The notes under the pieces are model-generated. The model searched no databases, was not told where the DNA came from, and saw nothing but the letters and a program-made list of their open reading frames with translations. Below are positions 1 to 8,047 of a stretch of DNA of 64,000 nucleotides, piece after piece; positions within the stretch are counted from its first letter, which is position 1, and each line of letters starts with the position of its first letter. The stretch spans positions 119,010 through 183,009 of the forward strand of contig NZ_LMXH01000002.1 in assembly GCF_001541095.1 (NCBI RefSeq), written 5' to 3'. Position numbers and translations under genes: made by a program. The stretch comes from Paenibacillus sp. FJAT-26967 (GTDB lineage Bacteria; Bacillota; Bacilli; Paenibacillales; NBRC-103111).

Positions 1-177
1 CAAACGAAACTAAATAACCAGTCGCCGCTTGAATTCCGACGACTGGCTGCATAACTTGAAAGGTGTTTTGATCCCTGTCTCACAAACAGGGGTCAGTCCT
101 ATATGAAGGCGCGGCTTTTTGAGATGATAAGCATTGGAATCAGGTGGGGTAGGTTAAGCATAGGTCGTAAATGAGCT

Positions 178-789
178 TTAACGGGCAGCCCAAGCTTTCG
201 TTTGACCTCCGACTAGCCGGGAGGCGGGATACATGTGACGGACCGGTACGATAATTAGGGTCGCGATCACCGCTTTGAGTGCATCTCCGATCAGGAAGGG
301 ATAACAGCCGACCGCCATGGCTTTGGCAAACGTCATATTAGGCACGACATGCATCATCCATGGTACGCCCGTAACATAAAGCAGCAAGGAGCCGAATAAC
401 ATCAGCACGCCAAAAGTAAAAATAAATGCGGGAACTCCTTTTCCTTTGATACGCGGAATCATCCAGCCGATGAACAGCGCAGCTAACGGGTAGGCCCAGA
501 TAAAGCCGCCCGTAGGCCCGAGAATAAGGTCCAGTCCGCCCCTGCCGTGCAGAAGCGGGAGTCCGGCAGCAGTTAACCCGACGACTAAGGCAATGCTGAA
601 AAATCCATAACGTGCGCCTAAAAGGGCGCCGGCAAGCATAATCGCAAAGTTGGACATCGTGATCGGAACGGGAGAAAATCCGACATGGATGTTAACGAAG
701 CTTAGGGCGACAAGAAGAGCGGCAAACATGGCGCTGAACGTAATGCCGCGGACTGTTAGTGGGGAACGTTTCAATTGCATCTTCTCCAT
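178..789 (-). CDS. bioY: Biotin ECF transporter substrate-binding (S) component BioY
   Basis: This 203-residue integral membrane protein has about six hydrophobic segments and matches the BioY family. A conserved early segment runs from MFAALLVALSFV, followed by PVPITMSNFAIMLAGALLG and a glycine-rich GPTGGFIWAYPLAALFIGW. BioY captures biotin and couples to an EcfA/EcfT energising module. That module lies immediately divergent, which supports a biotin role for the whole locus. The start at 789 sits close behind a predicted BirA operator (794-826). The family call is strong; the substrate is inferred from family and operator. Confidence 0.93.
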   Translation of the reverse strand: MEKMQLKRSPLTVRGITFSAMFAALLVALSFVNIHVGFSPVPITMSNFAIMLAGALLGARYGFFSIALVVGLTAAGLPLLHGRGGLDLILGPTGGFIWAYPLAALFIGWMIPRIKGKGVPAFIFTFGVLMLFGSLLLYVTGVPWMMHVVPNMTFAKAMAVGCYPFLIGDALKAVIATLIIVPVRHMYPASRLVGGQTKAWAAR

Positions 790-793
790 TCTT

Positions 794-826
794 TTGTTAA
801 CTTAATATTATGTATTCGGTTGACAA
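794..826 (-). promoter_or_regulatory. Predicted BirA operator overlapping the bioY promoter
   Basis: Two inverted 9-base half-sites, TTGTTAACT (794-802) and GGTTGACAA (818-826), are separated by exactly 15 bases. This matches the Gram-positive BirA (biotin repressor) pattern TTGTTAAC-N-GTTAACAA. On the minus strand a plausible sigma-A promoter overlaps it: -35 TTGTTA at 827-832, 16-base spacer, -10 TAATAT at 805-810. Repressor bound here would block bioY transcription. The site is seen directly; BirA binding is inferred. Confidence 0.75.
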
Positions 827-916
827 TAACAATTTGCATTGTAGCACAGGAGTAACTCATTGGGAATTGTTTTTTTTTGATAGATTCGAAGATAGAGAGA
901 AGGGGCTGGAACAGTA

Positions 917-1777
917 ATGAAGCAGGCAGGTCCCTACCGCATGAATAACATATCTGTTATCTGGACGGCAGACCCGGTAATGACAGATGAGAACAGTAAG
1001 GACAAGATTGTCTTGAATAAAATCCGTTTGGAGCTGAATCAGGGAGAGTGGCTCGTTCTGGTCGGCCCCAACGGAAGCGGTAAAAGCACGTTAGCCAAAG
1101 CCATCGCTGGATTGATTCCTGTAACGGGAGGAACGGTCGAGCCCGGATGGACGTCCGGAGAACGCATGCGTATGGTGCTTCAGAACCCGGACACTCAGCT
1201 GATCGGTGAGACGGTGTATGAAGATATTTGCTTCGGACTTGAAAATATTGCGGCAGACCCGGAAGAAATGCCGGACATTGCAAGAAACGTACTCTCACTC
1301 GTAGGGATGGAAAATCGGATGGACGACATGTGCGAACAATTGTCCGGCGGTCAAAAACAGCTTGTTGCTGTTGCCGGAGCATTGGCAGTGGGTGCGTCCG
1401 TGCTCATACTGGACGAAGTAACGTCTATGCTCGACGCAAGTTCCAGACAAGCCGTGACGGAAGCTTTGGATTATTTACATAGAAGAGGAACGACCGTCGT
1501 CTGGATAACCCAGTGGATGGATGAGTTAGCTCTGGCTGACCGTGTGATTGCCTTGGATCAAGCGGAGATTGTATTTGAAGGTTCTGCTCAGGATTTCTTT
1601 TATTCGCAACAAAATGGAATGGATGTTACGCCGTGTGAAAAGTTAGGTTATCAGCCTCCTTATTCCGTACAAGTGATGAGGGAGCTTCAGAAACTGGAGC
1701 CGCGCATGTCGGGTCTCCGCCCTGTTTCTTTGGAAGAATGGATGGAGGTTATGAAAGAATATGGGCCTCAAAGTTGA
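917..1777 (+). CDS. Energy-coupling factor (ECF) transporter ATPase
   Basis: This is a 286-residue ABC ATPase of the cobalt/ECF family. Visible motifs are Walker A GPNGSGKST (about residue 50), Q-loop VLQNPDTQLIGETV, signature LSGGQKQ and Walker B VLILDEVTSMLD. It is one of the two ATPases that energise an ECF importer and acts on the cytoplasmic face with an EcfT protein. Its last 17 bases overlap the next gene, which indicates translational coupling. Because bioY is divergent, biotin uptake is the likeliest role, although ECF modules can serve several S components. Confidence 0.9.
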   Translation: MKQAGPYRMNNISVIWTADPVMTDENSKDKIVLNKIRLELNQGEWLVLVGPNGSGKSTLAKAIAGLIPVTGGTVEPGWTSGERMRMVLQNPDTQLIGETVYEDICFGLENIAADPEEMPDIARNVLSLVGMENRMDDMCEQLSGGQKQLVAVAGALAVGASVLILDEVTSMLDASSRQAVTEALDYLHRRGTTVVWITQWMDELALADRVIALDQAEIVFEGSAQDFFYSQQNGMDVTPCEKLGYQPPYSVQVMRELQKLEPRMSGLRPVSLEEWMEVMKEYGPQS

Positions 1778-3875
1778 AAATGTGTCTAAACAAGGGGAGG
1801 CTGCCTCTGATTTTAGACTTGAAATTTTAGATGGGATTTCTTTTGCTGCGGATAGAGGCGGCATTACGCTTATTCTGGGCCGAAGCGGATCGGGAAAGTC
1901 TACCCTGCTCGATGTGGCGGGGGGATTATCCGTACCGGATCAGGGCAGTGTATGGGTGGGCGGGGAATCTCTGTGGCAGCATAGTTCTGCCAGCAGGGAC
2001 ATCCGTCGAAAGCTCGCCATGGTGTTCCAGCAGCCGGAGGAGCAGCTGTTCGCGGCGACGGTTCAGCGTGAGTTTGACTACACGCTGAAGCCGCAGCGCC
2101 TGTCTGCGGGCCAAGCGGACAGGCGCATCCGCGAGGCGCTGCAGCAGATGGGCCTCGGCCCCGATCTCCTGGGCCAAAGCCCGCACGAGCTCAGCGGCGG
2201 CACGAAGCGCAGGGTGGCGCTGGCCGCTGTCTTCGCGGCAGCCCCAGAGTGGCTGCTGCTGGACGAGCCGACGGCAGGCCTCGATCACGAGGCGGCTGCC
2301 GTGCTCGTCAGGACGGTGCGGGAGTGGACGCACCGGACCGGCGGCGGCGCGCTCATCGCGACGCATGATCTGGATGCGTTCCTGCCTGTGGCGGACCGCA
2401 TCGTGATGCTGTCACGGGGACGTGTCGTGCACGACTGCACCCGTGACGAGCTGGCCCGGCGTCCCGAGCTTCTGCGGGACGGCGGGCTGCAGCTGCCGGA
2501 GGCGCTGGCGCTCGGCAGCTGGCTGCGGCGGCAAGGAGCAGCGGTGCCGCCGGGGTTTCCCGCGCCTGCGCAGATGGCGCGGGCAATTGCTGATGCGCTG
2601 CGGGCATCGGCGGCGGGGAGCGGGCAGGGGATTAACGCGACCACGGGTGGCGCGCCAATTCTGCCGGAAGCTGCCGTGTCCGGAAACAAGCCCGTACCGA
2701 ACGAGCCTGCCGAGTCAGCGACAGCCGGGCACGCCGCAGCCCATGCGCGCAGTGTGACAGCCAGCGGCCCTGTTTCCGGGCAGCCGGCAGGAGTGAAGCC
2801 TGCACTTCAAGAGCCGAAGGAGCCAGCGGCGCCAGCCGCGCACGTGCTGGGCGCACCGAATACGTGCAGCTTGCCTGACAAGCAACCGTCAGACGATTCT
2901 CCGGCAGCACCTGAGGAGTTGACGGCTATGCCGCTTGCGGCCCAAGTTCCCGGCGTAGCTCCCGGCTTCCTGCAGGGCTCCGGGCATGAGCAAGAAACGT
3001 ATGCCTCCAGCTACCTCCAAACAGGGATGTCTGCCGGAGCTGCAGATGCGAAGCCTATGGGAAGCTGCGATTTGAACCCGTCCGGCTCTCATAAGGATTC
3101 GGGCTCAGCACCGGTCCGGATCGGTCATATTCTCGATCCCCGAACGTTCTGGATCGGCTATATCCTGCTTTCTGCCGGTATCCTGATGCAGAGAACGCCG
3201 GCGGGACTCGCCGCGGCCGCTATAGTAACGGCAGTGGCTGTGCTGCTGTCCCGGGTACCTGCAGCGGTCATTTGGAGGCCGCTGCGGGCCTTTCTCATCT
3301 TCATGCTCATATCCGGCGTCATAGCCGGTATCTCTCTGCCGCTGGGCTCGGGCGGGAGCAGGTGGGTGAGTTTCAACCCGGCCGCTGCCCTGGAAGCGGT
3401 CCGCGGGCTGCTTGGGATTATGCTGGTGCTTATTCTGGGAGTGCTATTCCCGCAGTTAATCGGGTATTTACGGATGAAAAGAGGAGTGGAGCAAGGGCTG
3501 CACTTTCTCACCCGGTTTAAACTGCCTGTAGAAGCGGTTGCCTTAACGGCCTCTCTTATGTTCCGTTTTATTCCTCTAATCCAGGCGCAGTGGGTCCGGT
3601 TTGGCCGCATAGCCAGAGCAAGAGGCCAGGGCCGGAGCAGGAAAGAGGGGATCGGATTGGGGGAGTTTCGAATCATGGCGATCCCTTTTGTGGTCTCCCT
3701 TATCCGCATGGCCGATGAATTCTCGACCGCTTTAGAGTTAAGAGGCTACAGCCGGACCGGTGAAGCAAGAACCCGAAGCTTTACGCTTAAGATGCAAAAG
3801 TCGGATTACATGGCCTTGTTCATTTTTCTTCTGGTCTTTATTGCGCTCTTCCTGGTGAAGCGTCTGTCCTCCTAA
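1761..3875 (+). CDS. ECF transporter fusion: ATPase domain joined to EcfT membrane domain
   Basis: A single 704-residue frame encodes two ECF subunits. Residues 1 to about 235 are an ABC ATPase with Walker A GRSGSGKST, signature LSGGTKRR and Walker B WLLLDEPTAGLD. Residues about 245-455 form a hydrophilic Ala/Pro/Gly-rich linker coded by very GC-rich DNA. From about residue 458 the sequence is an EcfT transmembrane protein with several hydrophobic segments, an ARARGQG motif and an LELRGYS motif; these Ala-Arg-Gly-type coupling helices contact the ATPases. EcfA2 and EcfT are normally separate proteins. No stop interrupts the linker, so the fusion looks genuine rather than a missed gene boundary. 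Confidence 0.88.
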   Translation: MGLKVENVSKQGEAASDFRLEILDGISFAADRGGITLILGRSGSGKSTLLDVAGGLSVPDQGSVWVGGESLWQHSSASRDIRRKLAMVFQQPEEQLFAATVQREFDYTLKPQRLSAGQADRRIREALQQMGLGPDLLGQSPHELSGGTKRRVALAAVFAAAPEWLLLDEPTAGLDHEAAAVLVRTVREWTHRTGGGALIATHDLDAFLPVADRIVMLSRGRVVHDCTRDELARRPELLRDGGLQLPEALALGSWLRRQGAAVPPGFPAPAQMARAIADALRASAAGSGQGINATTGGAPILPEAAVSGNKPVPNEPAESATAGHAAAHARSVTASGPVSGQPAGVKPALQEPKEPAAPAAHVLGAPNTCSLPDKQPSDDSPAAPEELTAMPLAAQVPGVAPGFLQGSGHEQETYASSYLQTGMSAGAADAKPMGSCDLNPSGSHKDSGSAPVRIGHILDPRTFWIGYILLSAGILMQRTPAGLAAAAIVTAVAVLLSRVPAAVIWRPLRAFLIFMLISGVIAGISLPLGSGGSRWVSFNPAAALEAVRGLLGIMLVLILGVLFPQLIGYLRMKRGVEQGLHFLTRFKLPVEAVALTASLMFRFIPLIQAQWVRFGRIARARGQGRSRKEGIGLGEFRIMAIPFVVSLIRMADEFSTALELRGYSRTGEARTRSFTLKMQKSDYMALFIFLLVFIALFLVKRLSS

Positions 3876-3897
3876 GCGGATGCGGATCAAGGAAGAC

Positions 3898-3942
3898 AAA
3901 AAGCCTATGGTCCGGGAAGTTCCCGGAAACATAGGCTTTTTT
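3898..3942 (+). terminator. Intrinsic terminator after the ECF genes (bidirectional)
   Basis: Arms AAAAAGCCTATG (3898-3909) and CATAGGCTTTTTT (3930-3942) enclose a second small hairpin. The U-run lies on the plus strand and the A-run start makes it usable by the converging minus-strand gene as well. Confidence 0.85.
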
Positions 3943-3990
3943 AACAACCCTTCGACTAGCGGGGCGGATGCCCGGCCGAGACGATCTGGT

Positions 3991-4260
3991 TTACTTTTCG
4001 ATTTTCTCCAGAGCTTGTCCGGAAATCTTGTCCAGATAACGGTCCAGACAGTTGCAAAGGAAATCTTTGCGGCAAATTGGGCAGGGTTCTTTGAGCAAAC
4101 GGCTGATTCTCGAAGCTTTGATTTCACCGGTTTGCAAGTTGCGTTCGAAGAAAATACGGCCGTGTGTACGGTCCTTCAGAATAACGACGACTTCGAACAA
4201 GCCGTTCTTGGGATTATCACTTACTTTGGTTGCTTCAACAACCTGCGGATCATATGCCAT
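3991..4260 (-). CDS. Hypothetical protein with cysteine cluster
   Basis: I do not recognise this 89-residue protein. The N-terminal half resembles a small beta-rich domain (FEVVVILKDRTHGRIFFERN). Near residue 60 lies CPICRKDFLCNC, a CxxC plus CxC cluster that could bind zinc. A good ribosome binding site (GGAGGAAG) sits six to eight bases before the ATG. It converges on the ECF operon and shares the bidirectional terminator. It is probably a real gene of unknown function. Confidence 0.65.
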   Translation of the reverse strand: MAYDPQVVEATKVSDNPKNGLFEVVVILKDRTHGRIFFERNLQTGEIKASRISRLLKEPCPICRKDFLCNCLDRYLDKISGQALEKIEK

Positions 4261-4368
4261 GTTTCTTCCTCCTTAGTCACTCCTGCATCTTCGGACAAAG
4301 ACAGGCAGTGGATTTTTATATTATAATAAAATTATCACGTTGTATTCAATAGGAAGGTTGGAAGCCAG

Positions 4369-4641
4369 ATGATTATTGATTATCATGAAGTCCATCCGAG
4401 CGAGGCTTACTTAAATGTAACGGTAGGCATTCACTTTGAAGATGAGCCCGATTCGTACTATGTAATCGACCTTTATGCGGCAGAGGACGGTCTGGTTACG
4501 GACATGTTGCTTCTTTATAACGGTTTTCAGTGCAAGTACACCTTTAAATCCGAAGAGAAACAGGCAATAACGGCTTATTTGAATGAACAGAAGCTCCTGA
4601 CACCTTACCTGCACATTCCTCAGGAACTCAGCGGAAAATAA
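4369..4641 (+). CDS. Hypothetical protein (90 residues)
   Basis: This acidic, soluble 90-residue protein is rich in aromatic residues and matches no family I recognise. It is divergent from the cysteine-cluster gene and its 3' end overlaps the convergent 72-residue gene by 22 bases. A stem of 11 perfect pairs immediately follows its stop and probably terminates it. The upstream GGTTGGAAG is only a moderate ribosome binding site. Coding seems likely but function is unknown. Confidence 0.55.
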   Translation: MIIDYHEVHPSEAYLNVTVGIHFEDEPDSYYVIDLYAAEDGLVTDMLLLYNGFQCKYTFKSEEKQAITAYLNEQKLLTPYLHIPQELSGK

Positions 4642-4838
4642 CAAACGGAACCGTCCTCAACATAGGGGAACGCGTTCCGTTTGTGTTTGTGTTCTTGTCT
4701 CCGCCGTTTTTCTTCTAGAGTAGGCGTCACTCGGGTTAAAGGCTGCACGTCCGACCAACCTCTGCGTTTAACTGCCGGATCTAACTTTCCTTCACGGACT
4801 CGTTTGGCCCGCTGTTTACTTGCCTTGCTCGCTGCCAT
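4620..4838 (-). CDS. Small basic protein, possibly YqkK-like
   Basis: This 72-residue, strongly basic protein starts MAASKASKQRAKRVREGKL and carries a second basic stretch EEKRRRQEHKHKR. A strong AAAGGAGG lies upstream of the ATG. Composition and length recall the small YqkK-type proteins of Bacillus, but that match is from memory and weak. Nucleic-acid or ribosome association would fit the charge and is speculative. Confidence 0.6.
   Translation of the reverse strand: MAASKASKQRAKRVREGKLDPAVKRRGWSDVQPLTRVTPTLEEKRRRQEHKHKRNAFPYVEDGSVCYFPLSS
4641..4684 (+). terminator. Hairpin between convergent genes, probable terminator
   Basis: Arms ACAAACGGAAC (4641-4651) and GTTCCGTTTGT (4674-4684) pair perfectly over 11 bases. 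The 3' arm is followed by a GT-rich rather than a pure T tail. The whole element lies inside the coding sequence of the minus-strand 72-residue gene. Confidence 0.55.
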
Positions 4839-5052
4839 ATAAAGTGGCCTCCTTTTCCTATCCTCACCAACAGCGTTCAGTTAGTTTGGATTTCCTAGCG
4901 TTTTGAATACCCGTCTATTATACGCCGTACACTGTCAGATTGACAACAGAGCTGTCGGATAAGGATAAGAAGCGCTTATTTATAGACACCGGATTCGGAA
5001 TGGATAAGAATTTCTTTTGGAGTAGTTGATTACATATAAAAGGAGGATGGAA

Positions 5053-5256
5053 ATGAAAGTGAAAATTGATCTCACCGCAGGTGGAGAACTTGTCCAAGAG
5101 GCCGTGATCGAAATCGATGACCGCAAGGTCGAACATCTGGACGAGGATCAGCTGAGACAAGCGATTGAAATCAATATCCGGAGCTGGGCGGACCGGACGA
5201 TCGGTATTTCATGGGAGATTACGGAAGGGATCGAACGAGAGGAAGACATGGATTAA
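5053..5256 (+). CDS. Hypothetical protein (67 residues)
   Basis: This acidic protein, starting MKVKIDLTAGG, has an alternating strand-like N-terminus and a helical second half. I chose the ATG at 5053 because AGGAGG at 5041-5046 is six bases upstream; the in-frame ATG at 5047 would sit directly against that site. No domain is recognised. Confidence 0.6.
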   Translation: MKVKIDLTAGGELVQEAVIEIDDRKVEHLDEDQLRQAIEINIRSWADRTIGISWEITEGIEREEDMD

Positions 5257-5383
5257 CGGTGGATTCCTATGCTTTCAGTGATTGGCTGATTCTGATTCCG
5301 TTGTTATTTATTCCGAATGGGCCTGAAGTTAGCGGGGTATTCTACAGGAGCAGTGAATGTCATCACGGATGGGGTGAAGGATA

Positions 5384-5746
5384 ATGGTTGAAAACGAAGC
5401 GGGAACTCCGGCTTGGGACGGTAAGGTGGATGCTTATAAAGAGGGCATCGCACTTTTGAAAAAGCAGCTTCCGGATGTTGCGGAGGCCTATCATCAGTTC
5501 ACCGGGGAATGCTTCAAGGACGGGGCTCTGCCAGCAAGCACGAAGCAGCTGATCGCTCTCGGAATGGGTCTTTTTGCAAATAATGAAGTGTGTACGTTCT
5601 ATCATGTCCAGGAAGCGCTTAGCAAGGGAGCAACGGCAGATGAGATTATGGAGACGGTAGCTGTCGCTGCTGCAATCGGCGGAGGCCATGTCATGTCGCA
5701 GGGCGCTACCCGTGTAGAGCAGGCACTCCAAGGTCCCGTCCATTAA
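5384..5746 (+). CDS. Carboxymuconolactone decarboxylase (AhpD-like) family protein
   Basis: This 120-residue all-helical protein has the CMD/AhpD core. The helix LPASTKQLIALGMGLFANN is followed by EVCTFYHVQEALSKGAT. In AhpD the active site is CxxC followed four residues later by His. Here the second Cys and the His are kept (C-T-F-Y-H) but the first Cys is Asn, so a disulfide-reducing peroxidase cycle is unlikely. The ribosome binding site GGTGAAGG supports the ATG at 5384. Substrate is unknown. Confidence 0.82.
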   Translation: MVENEAGTPAWDGKVDAYKEGIALLKKQLPDVAEAYHQFTGECFKDGALPASTKQLIALGMGLFANNEVCTFYHVQEALSKGATADEIMETVAVAAAIGGGHVMSQGATRVEQALQGPVH

Positions 5747-5788
5747 GGACAGTATCTTTGCAAAGCACTACGCAGCAAAACAACAGCA

Positions 5789-5840
5789 AAACAGCTCCGA
5801 ACTGTGAGGATGAGTATCCATCTTTGCAGCGGAGCTGTTT
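5789..5840 (+). terminator. Terminator-like hairpin after the CMD gene
   Basis: Perfect 11-base arms AAACAGCTCCG (5789-5799) and CGGAGCTGTTT (5830-5840) are separated by a 30-base loop and followed by GTTTGT. It lies between convergent genes and could serve both. Confidence 0.6.
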
Positions 5841-5892
5841 GTTTGTGCACGAATTTGTACGTATTTTATCCTAGTTATGAGATAAGAGCCGT

Positions 5893-6150
5893 TTATTTTC
5901 TGCGCTTGGGCTTAAAACGCGGGGCGACGTAATTGCGTTTGCGATCCCTGAAAAAAGTCCAGCCGCCAATAAAGGCAATACCGAGCCCGAATAAAATAAA
6001 ACCGAAAACCATTTTGCCCCAAGGAAGATAGCCGTCCGGTTCAAATTGATAGAAGAATGCGTCTTTCATAGCCAGAAAACCGTATGTGGCCATTAAACCC
6101 GGGACAACCAGGAGAAGTATGGCGACAAAACGGCCGAGTTTATCTTTCAT
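5893..6150 (-). CDS. yqzF: DUF2627 membrane protein (YqzF-like)
   Basis: This 85-residue protein has two transmembrane helices (about residues 6-26 and 47-66) and a basic C-terminus (FKPKRRK). The pattern fits DUF2627, represented by B. subtilis YqzF, which I recall as lying next to bkdR and the bkd operon there. Here it is divergent from the bkd genes, so position supports the call. ATG at 6150 is preferred because AAAAAGGAG lies seven bases upstream; an in-frame start at 6219 would lack this. Confidence 0.8.
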   Translation of the reverse strand: MKDKLGRFVAILLLVVPGLMATYGFLAMKDAFFYQFEPDGYLPWGKMVFGFILFGLGIAFIGGWTFFRDRKRNYVAPRFKPKRRK

Positions 6151-6502
6151 GATGCGGCTCCTTTTTACGCTGTAGAATAGCGGGAAAATAAGTGGCGAAG
6201 ACGCCATTATGCTAATCATACCGCCTCTTCGGGCTTCTGTCTATTTTGTGTATAAACTATGTTTCGGTGAGGAATAAAAGTTACAATGAAATTATAGTTG
6301 CGGGGGATCTTATTCTTCTAATCTGGCTTTAACTGAATAATATTTGTAGAATGAGAACATAGACCGCATTAGGAAGATACATATAGGATTACAAAGGCTT
6401 GGCATGGAATCTTTGAGAAAACAGCTGCCGGTTTTTCTTGTTACGCCACTTGAGGGTGAAGGAAAAACAGGTGCTGCTTATATGAATAGGAGGCAAGACA
6501 AT
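6151..6502. other. Intergenic region between yqzF and lpdV
   Basis: About 350 bases without a convincing gene. It must hold divergent promoters. A weak candidate for lpdV is TGGCTT, 17 bases, then TAGAAT near 6325-6353. No sigma-54 -12/-24 element is convincing. An in-frame extension of lpdV back to 6404 exists but has no ribosome binding site and no family match. Confidence 0.4.
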
Positions 6503-7927
6503 ATGAGCGGACAAGTTTACGATATCGTCATTCTGGGAGGCGGTACAGGAGGTTATGTAGCGGCCATACGGGCGGCTCAGCTGGGGAAGAAAGTGGCTGT
6601 TGTGGAGAAGGACAAGCTGGGCGGTACTTGCCTGCATAGGGGATGTATTCCGAGCAAGGCGCTGCTTCGAAGCGCAGAGGTGCTTGCGGTAACCAGAGGG
6701 GCAAAAGATTTTGGAGTCATCGTGCCGGAGGTTAAGCTGGATTTTGAACGGGTACAGGCCCGCAAGGAGGGCATTGTCAGCCAAATCCATAAGGGTGTTC
6801 AATATTTAATGAACAAGAATCAAATCGATGTGTACAGCGGCATCGGCCGGATTATGGCACCGTCGATTTTTGCTTCAAGAAGCGGTACGGTTTCGGTCGA
6901 AATGGAAGACGGATCGTTCGAGACGCTCGTACCGGGTCATCTCATCATCGCGACAGGTTCGAGGCCGCGTACGCTGCCGGGTCTGGAGACGGATGGGGAG
7001 TATATTCTCAGCAGCGACGATGCGCTTCAGCTGGAGACCCTGCCTGAGTCACTGATCATCGTGGGCGGCGGGGTGATCGGAGTCGAATGGGCCTCAATGA
7101 TGAACGATTTCGGCGTCAACGTAACGATCGTGGAGGCGGGGCCGCGCCTGCTTCCTGGCGAGGATGAGGAAGTCTCGCGCGAGCTGCAGCGTCTGTTCCG
7201 CAAGAGGGGCATGACTATTGTAACGGACGCTCAAATACAAACGGATACACTGCAGAAGGAAGCAGGAACGGTTAAGTTTGCGGCAGAGCAGAATGGGGAG
7301 CGGCTGGAACTGGCCGCCGACAAGCTGCTCGTCTCCGTGGGCCGGTCTCCGAATGTCGAAGGATTCGGTCTCGAGAATACCGATGTGCTGCTGGCAGGCG
7401 GCTTTATAAGCGTCAATGAGTATATGCAGACGAAAGTGCCGCATATCTATGCGATCGGCGATGTGATCGGCGGATTGCAGCTTGCACATGCCGCGAGCCA
7501 TGAGGGGGTCGTAGCGGTTGAGCATATTTGCGGGCACAAACCGTTCATTCACGAGCCGCACAGAATTCCCCGCTGCGTCTATACGCGCACCGAGATTGCC
7601 TCCGTCGGCTGGACCGAAGCGCAGGCCAGAGAACGCGGATATGAGATCCGGACAGGCAAATTCGGCTTCAAACCGCTCGGCAAGGCCATGGTTCAAGGAG
7701 AGAACGAGGGCTTCGTCAAGGTTATAATCGATACGGAGAAGAACGATCTGCTGGGTGTCCATATGATCGGGCCTCATGTGACAGACTACATAGCCGAAGC
7801 TTCTCTGGCTCAGTTGCTGGAAGCTTCACCCTGGGAGATTGCGAATACGATTCACCCCCACCCGACACTATCTGAAGCTTTTGCAGAAGCGGTTCTTGCG
7901 GCGGAGGGACGGGCAATTCATATTTAG
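6503..7927 (+). CDS. lpdV: Dihydrolipoyl dehydrogenase (E3) of the branched-chain 2-oxoacid dehydrogenase complex
   Basis: This 474-residue flavoprotein reoxidises dihydrolipoyl-E2 with NAD+. Motifs seen are FAD-binding GGGTGGYVAAIRAAQLG at the N-terminus, redox-active GGTCLHRGCIPSK with its C-x4-C pair, NAD-binding GGGVIGVEWA, the second FAD motif YAIGDVIGG and the catalytic HPHPTLSEA near the C-terminus. The ATG at 6503 follows AGGAGG and gives the usual family N-terminus. Genes for E1 and E2 follow directly, so this E3 is assigned to that complex rather than to pyruvate dehydrogenase. Confidence 0.93.
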   Translation: MSGQVYDIVILGGGTGGYVAAIRAAQLGKKVAVVEKDKLGGTCLHRGCIPSKALLRSAEVLAVTRGAKDFGVIVPEVKLDFERVQARKEGIVSQIHKGVQYLMNKNQIDVYSGIGRIMAPSIFASRSGTVSVEMEDGSFETLVPGHLIIATGSRPRTLPGLETDGEYILSSDDALQLETLPESLIIVGGGVIGVEWASMMNDFGVNVTIVEAGPRLLPGEDEEVSRELQRLFRKRGMTIVTDAQIQTDTLQKEAGTVKFAAEQNGERLELAADKLLVSVGRSPNVEGFGLENTDVLLAGGFISVNEYMQTKVPHIYAIGDVIGGLQLAHAASHEGVVAVEHICGHKPFIHEPHRIPRCVYTRTEIASVGWTEAQARERGYEIRTGKFGFKPLGKAMVQGENEGFVKVIIDTEKNDLLGVHMIGPHVTDYIAEASLAQLLEASPWEIANTIHPHPTLSEAFAEAVLAAEGRAIHI

Positions 7928-7964
7928 ACGGCCGGTAAAATAGGACTGCCGAACCAAATGCTCG

Positions 7965-7993
7965 TTGAATTGGGTTTCATTTAAGTCTATAAT
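7965..7993 (+). promoter_or_regulatory. Sigma-A promoter upstream of bkdAA
   Basis: -35 TTGAAT (7965-7970), a 17-base spacer and a consensus -10 TATAAT (7988-7993) lie in the 120-base gap after lpdV. E1 and E2 can therefore be transcribed separately from E3. Confidence 0.75.
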
Positions 7994-8047
7994 AAAGTTA
8001 TAGAGGCTAGTATTAAGACCAGGTAACAAAAAGGAGGCGCAGCCCCA

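Noticed and set aside
1-177. Two hairpins at the window start (18-46 and about 70-98) as terminators
   Set aside because: Stems are real but neither is followed by a convincing T-run on either strand, so no function is assigned.
6400-6425. TTGGCATGGAATCTTTGA as a sigma-54 (-12/-24) promoter for the bkd genes
   Set aside because: The -24 GG part fits, but the -12 element lacks the GC of TTGCA at the required distance, and no bkdR is nearby.
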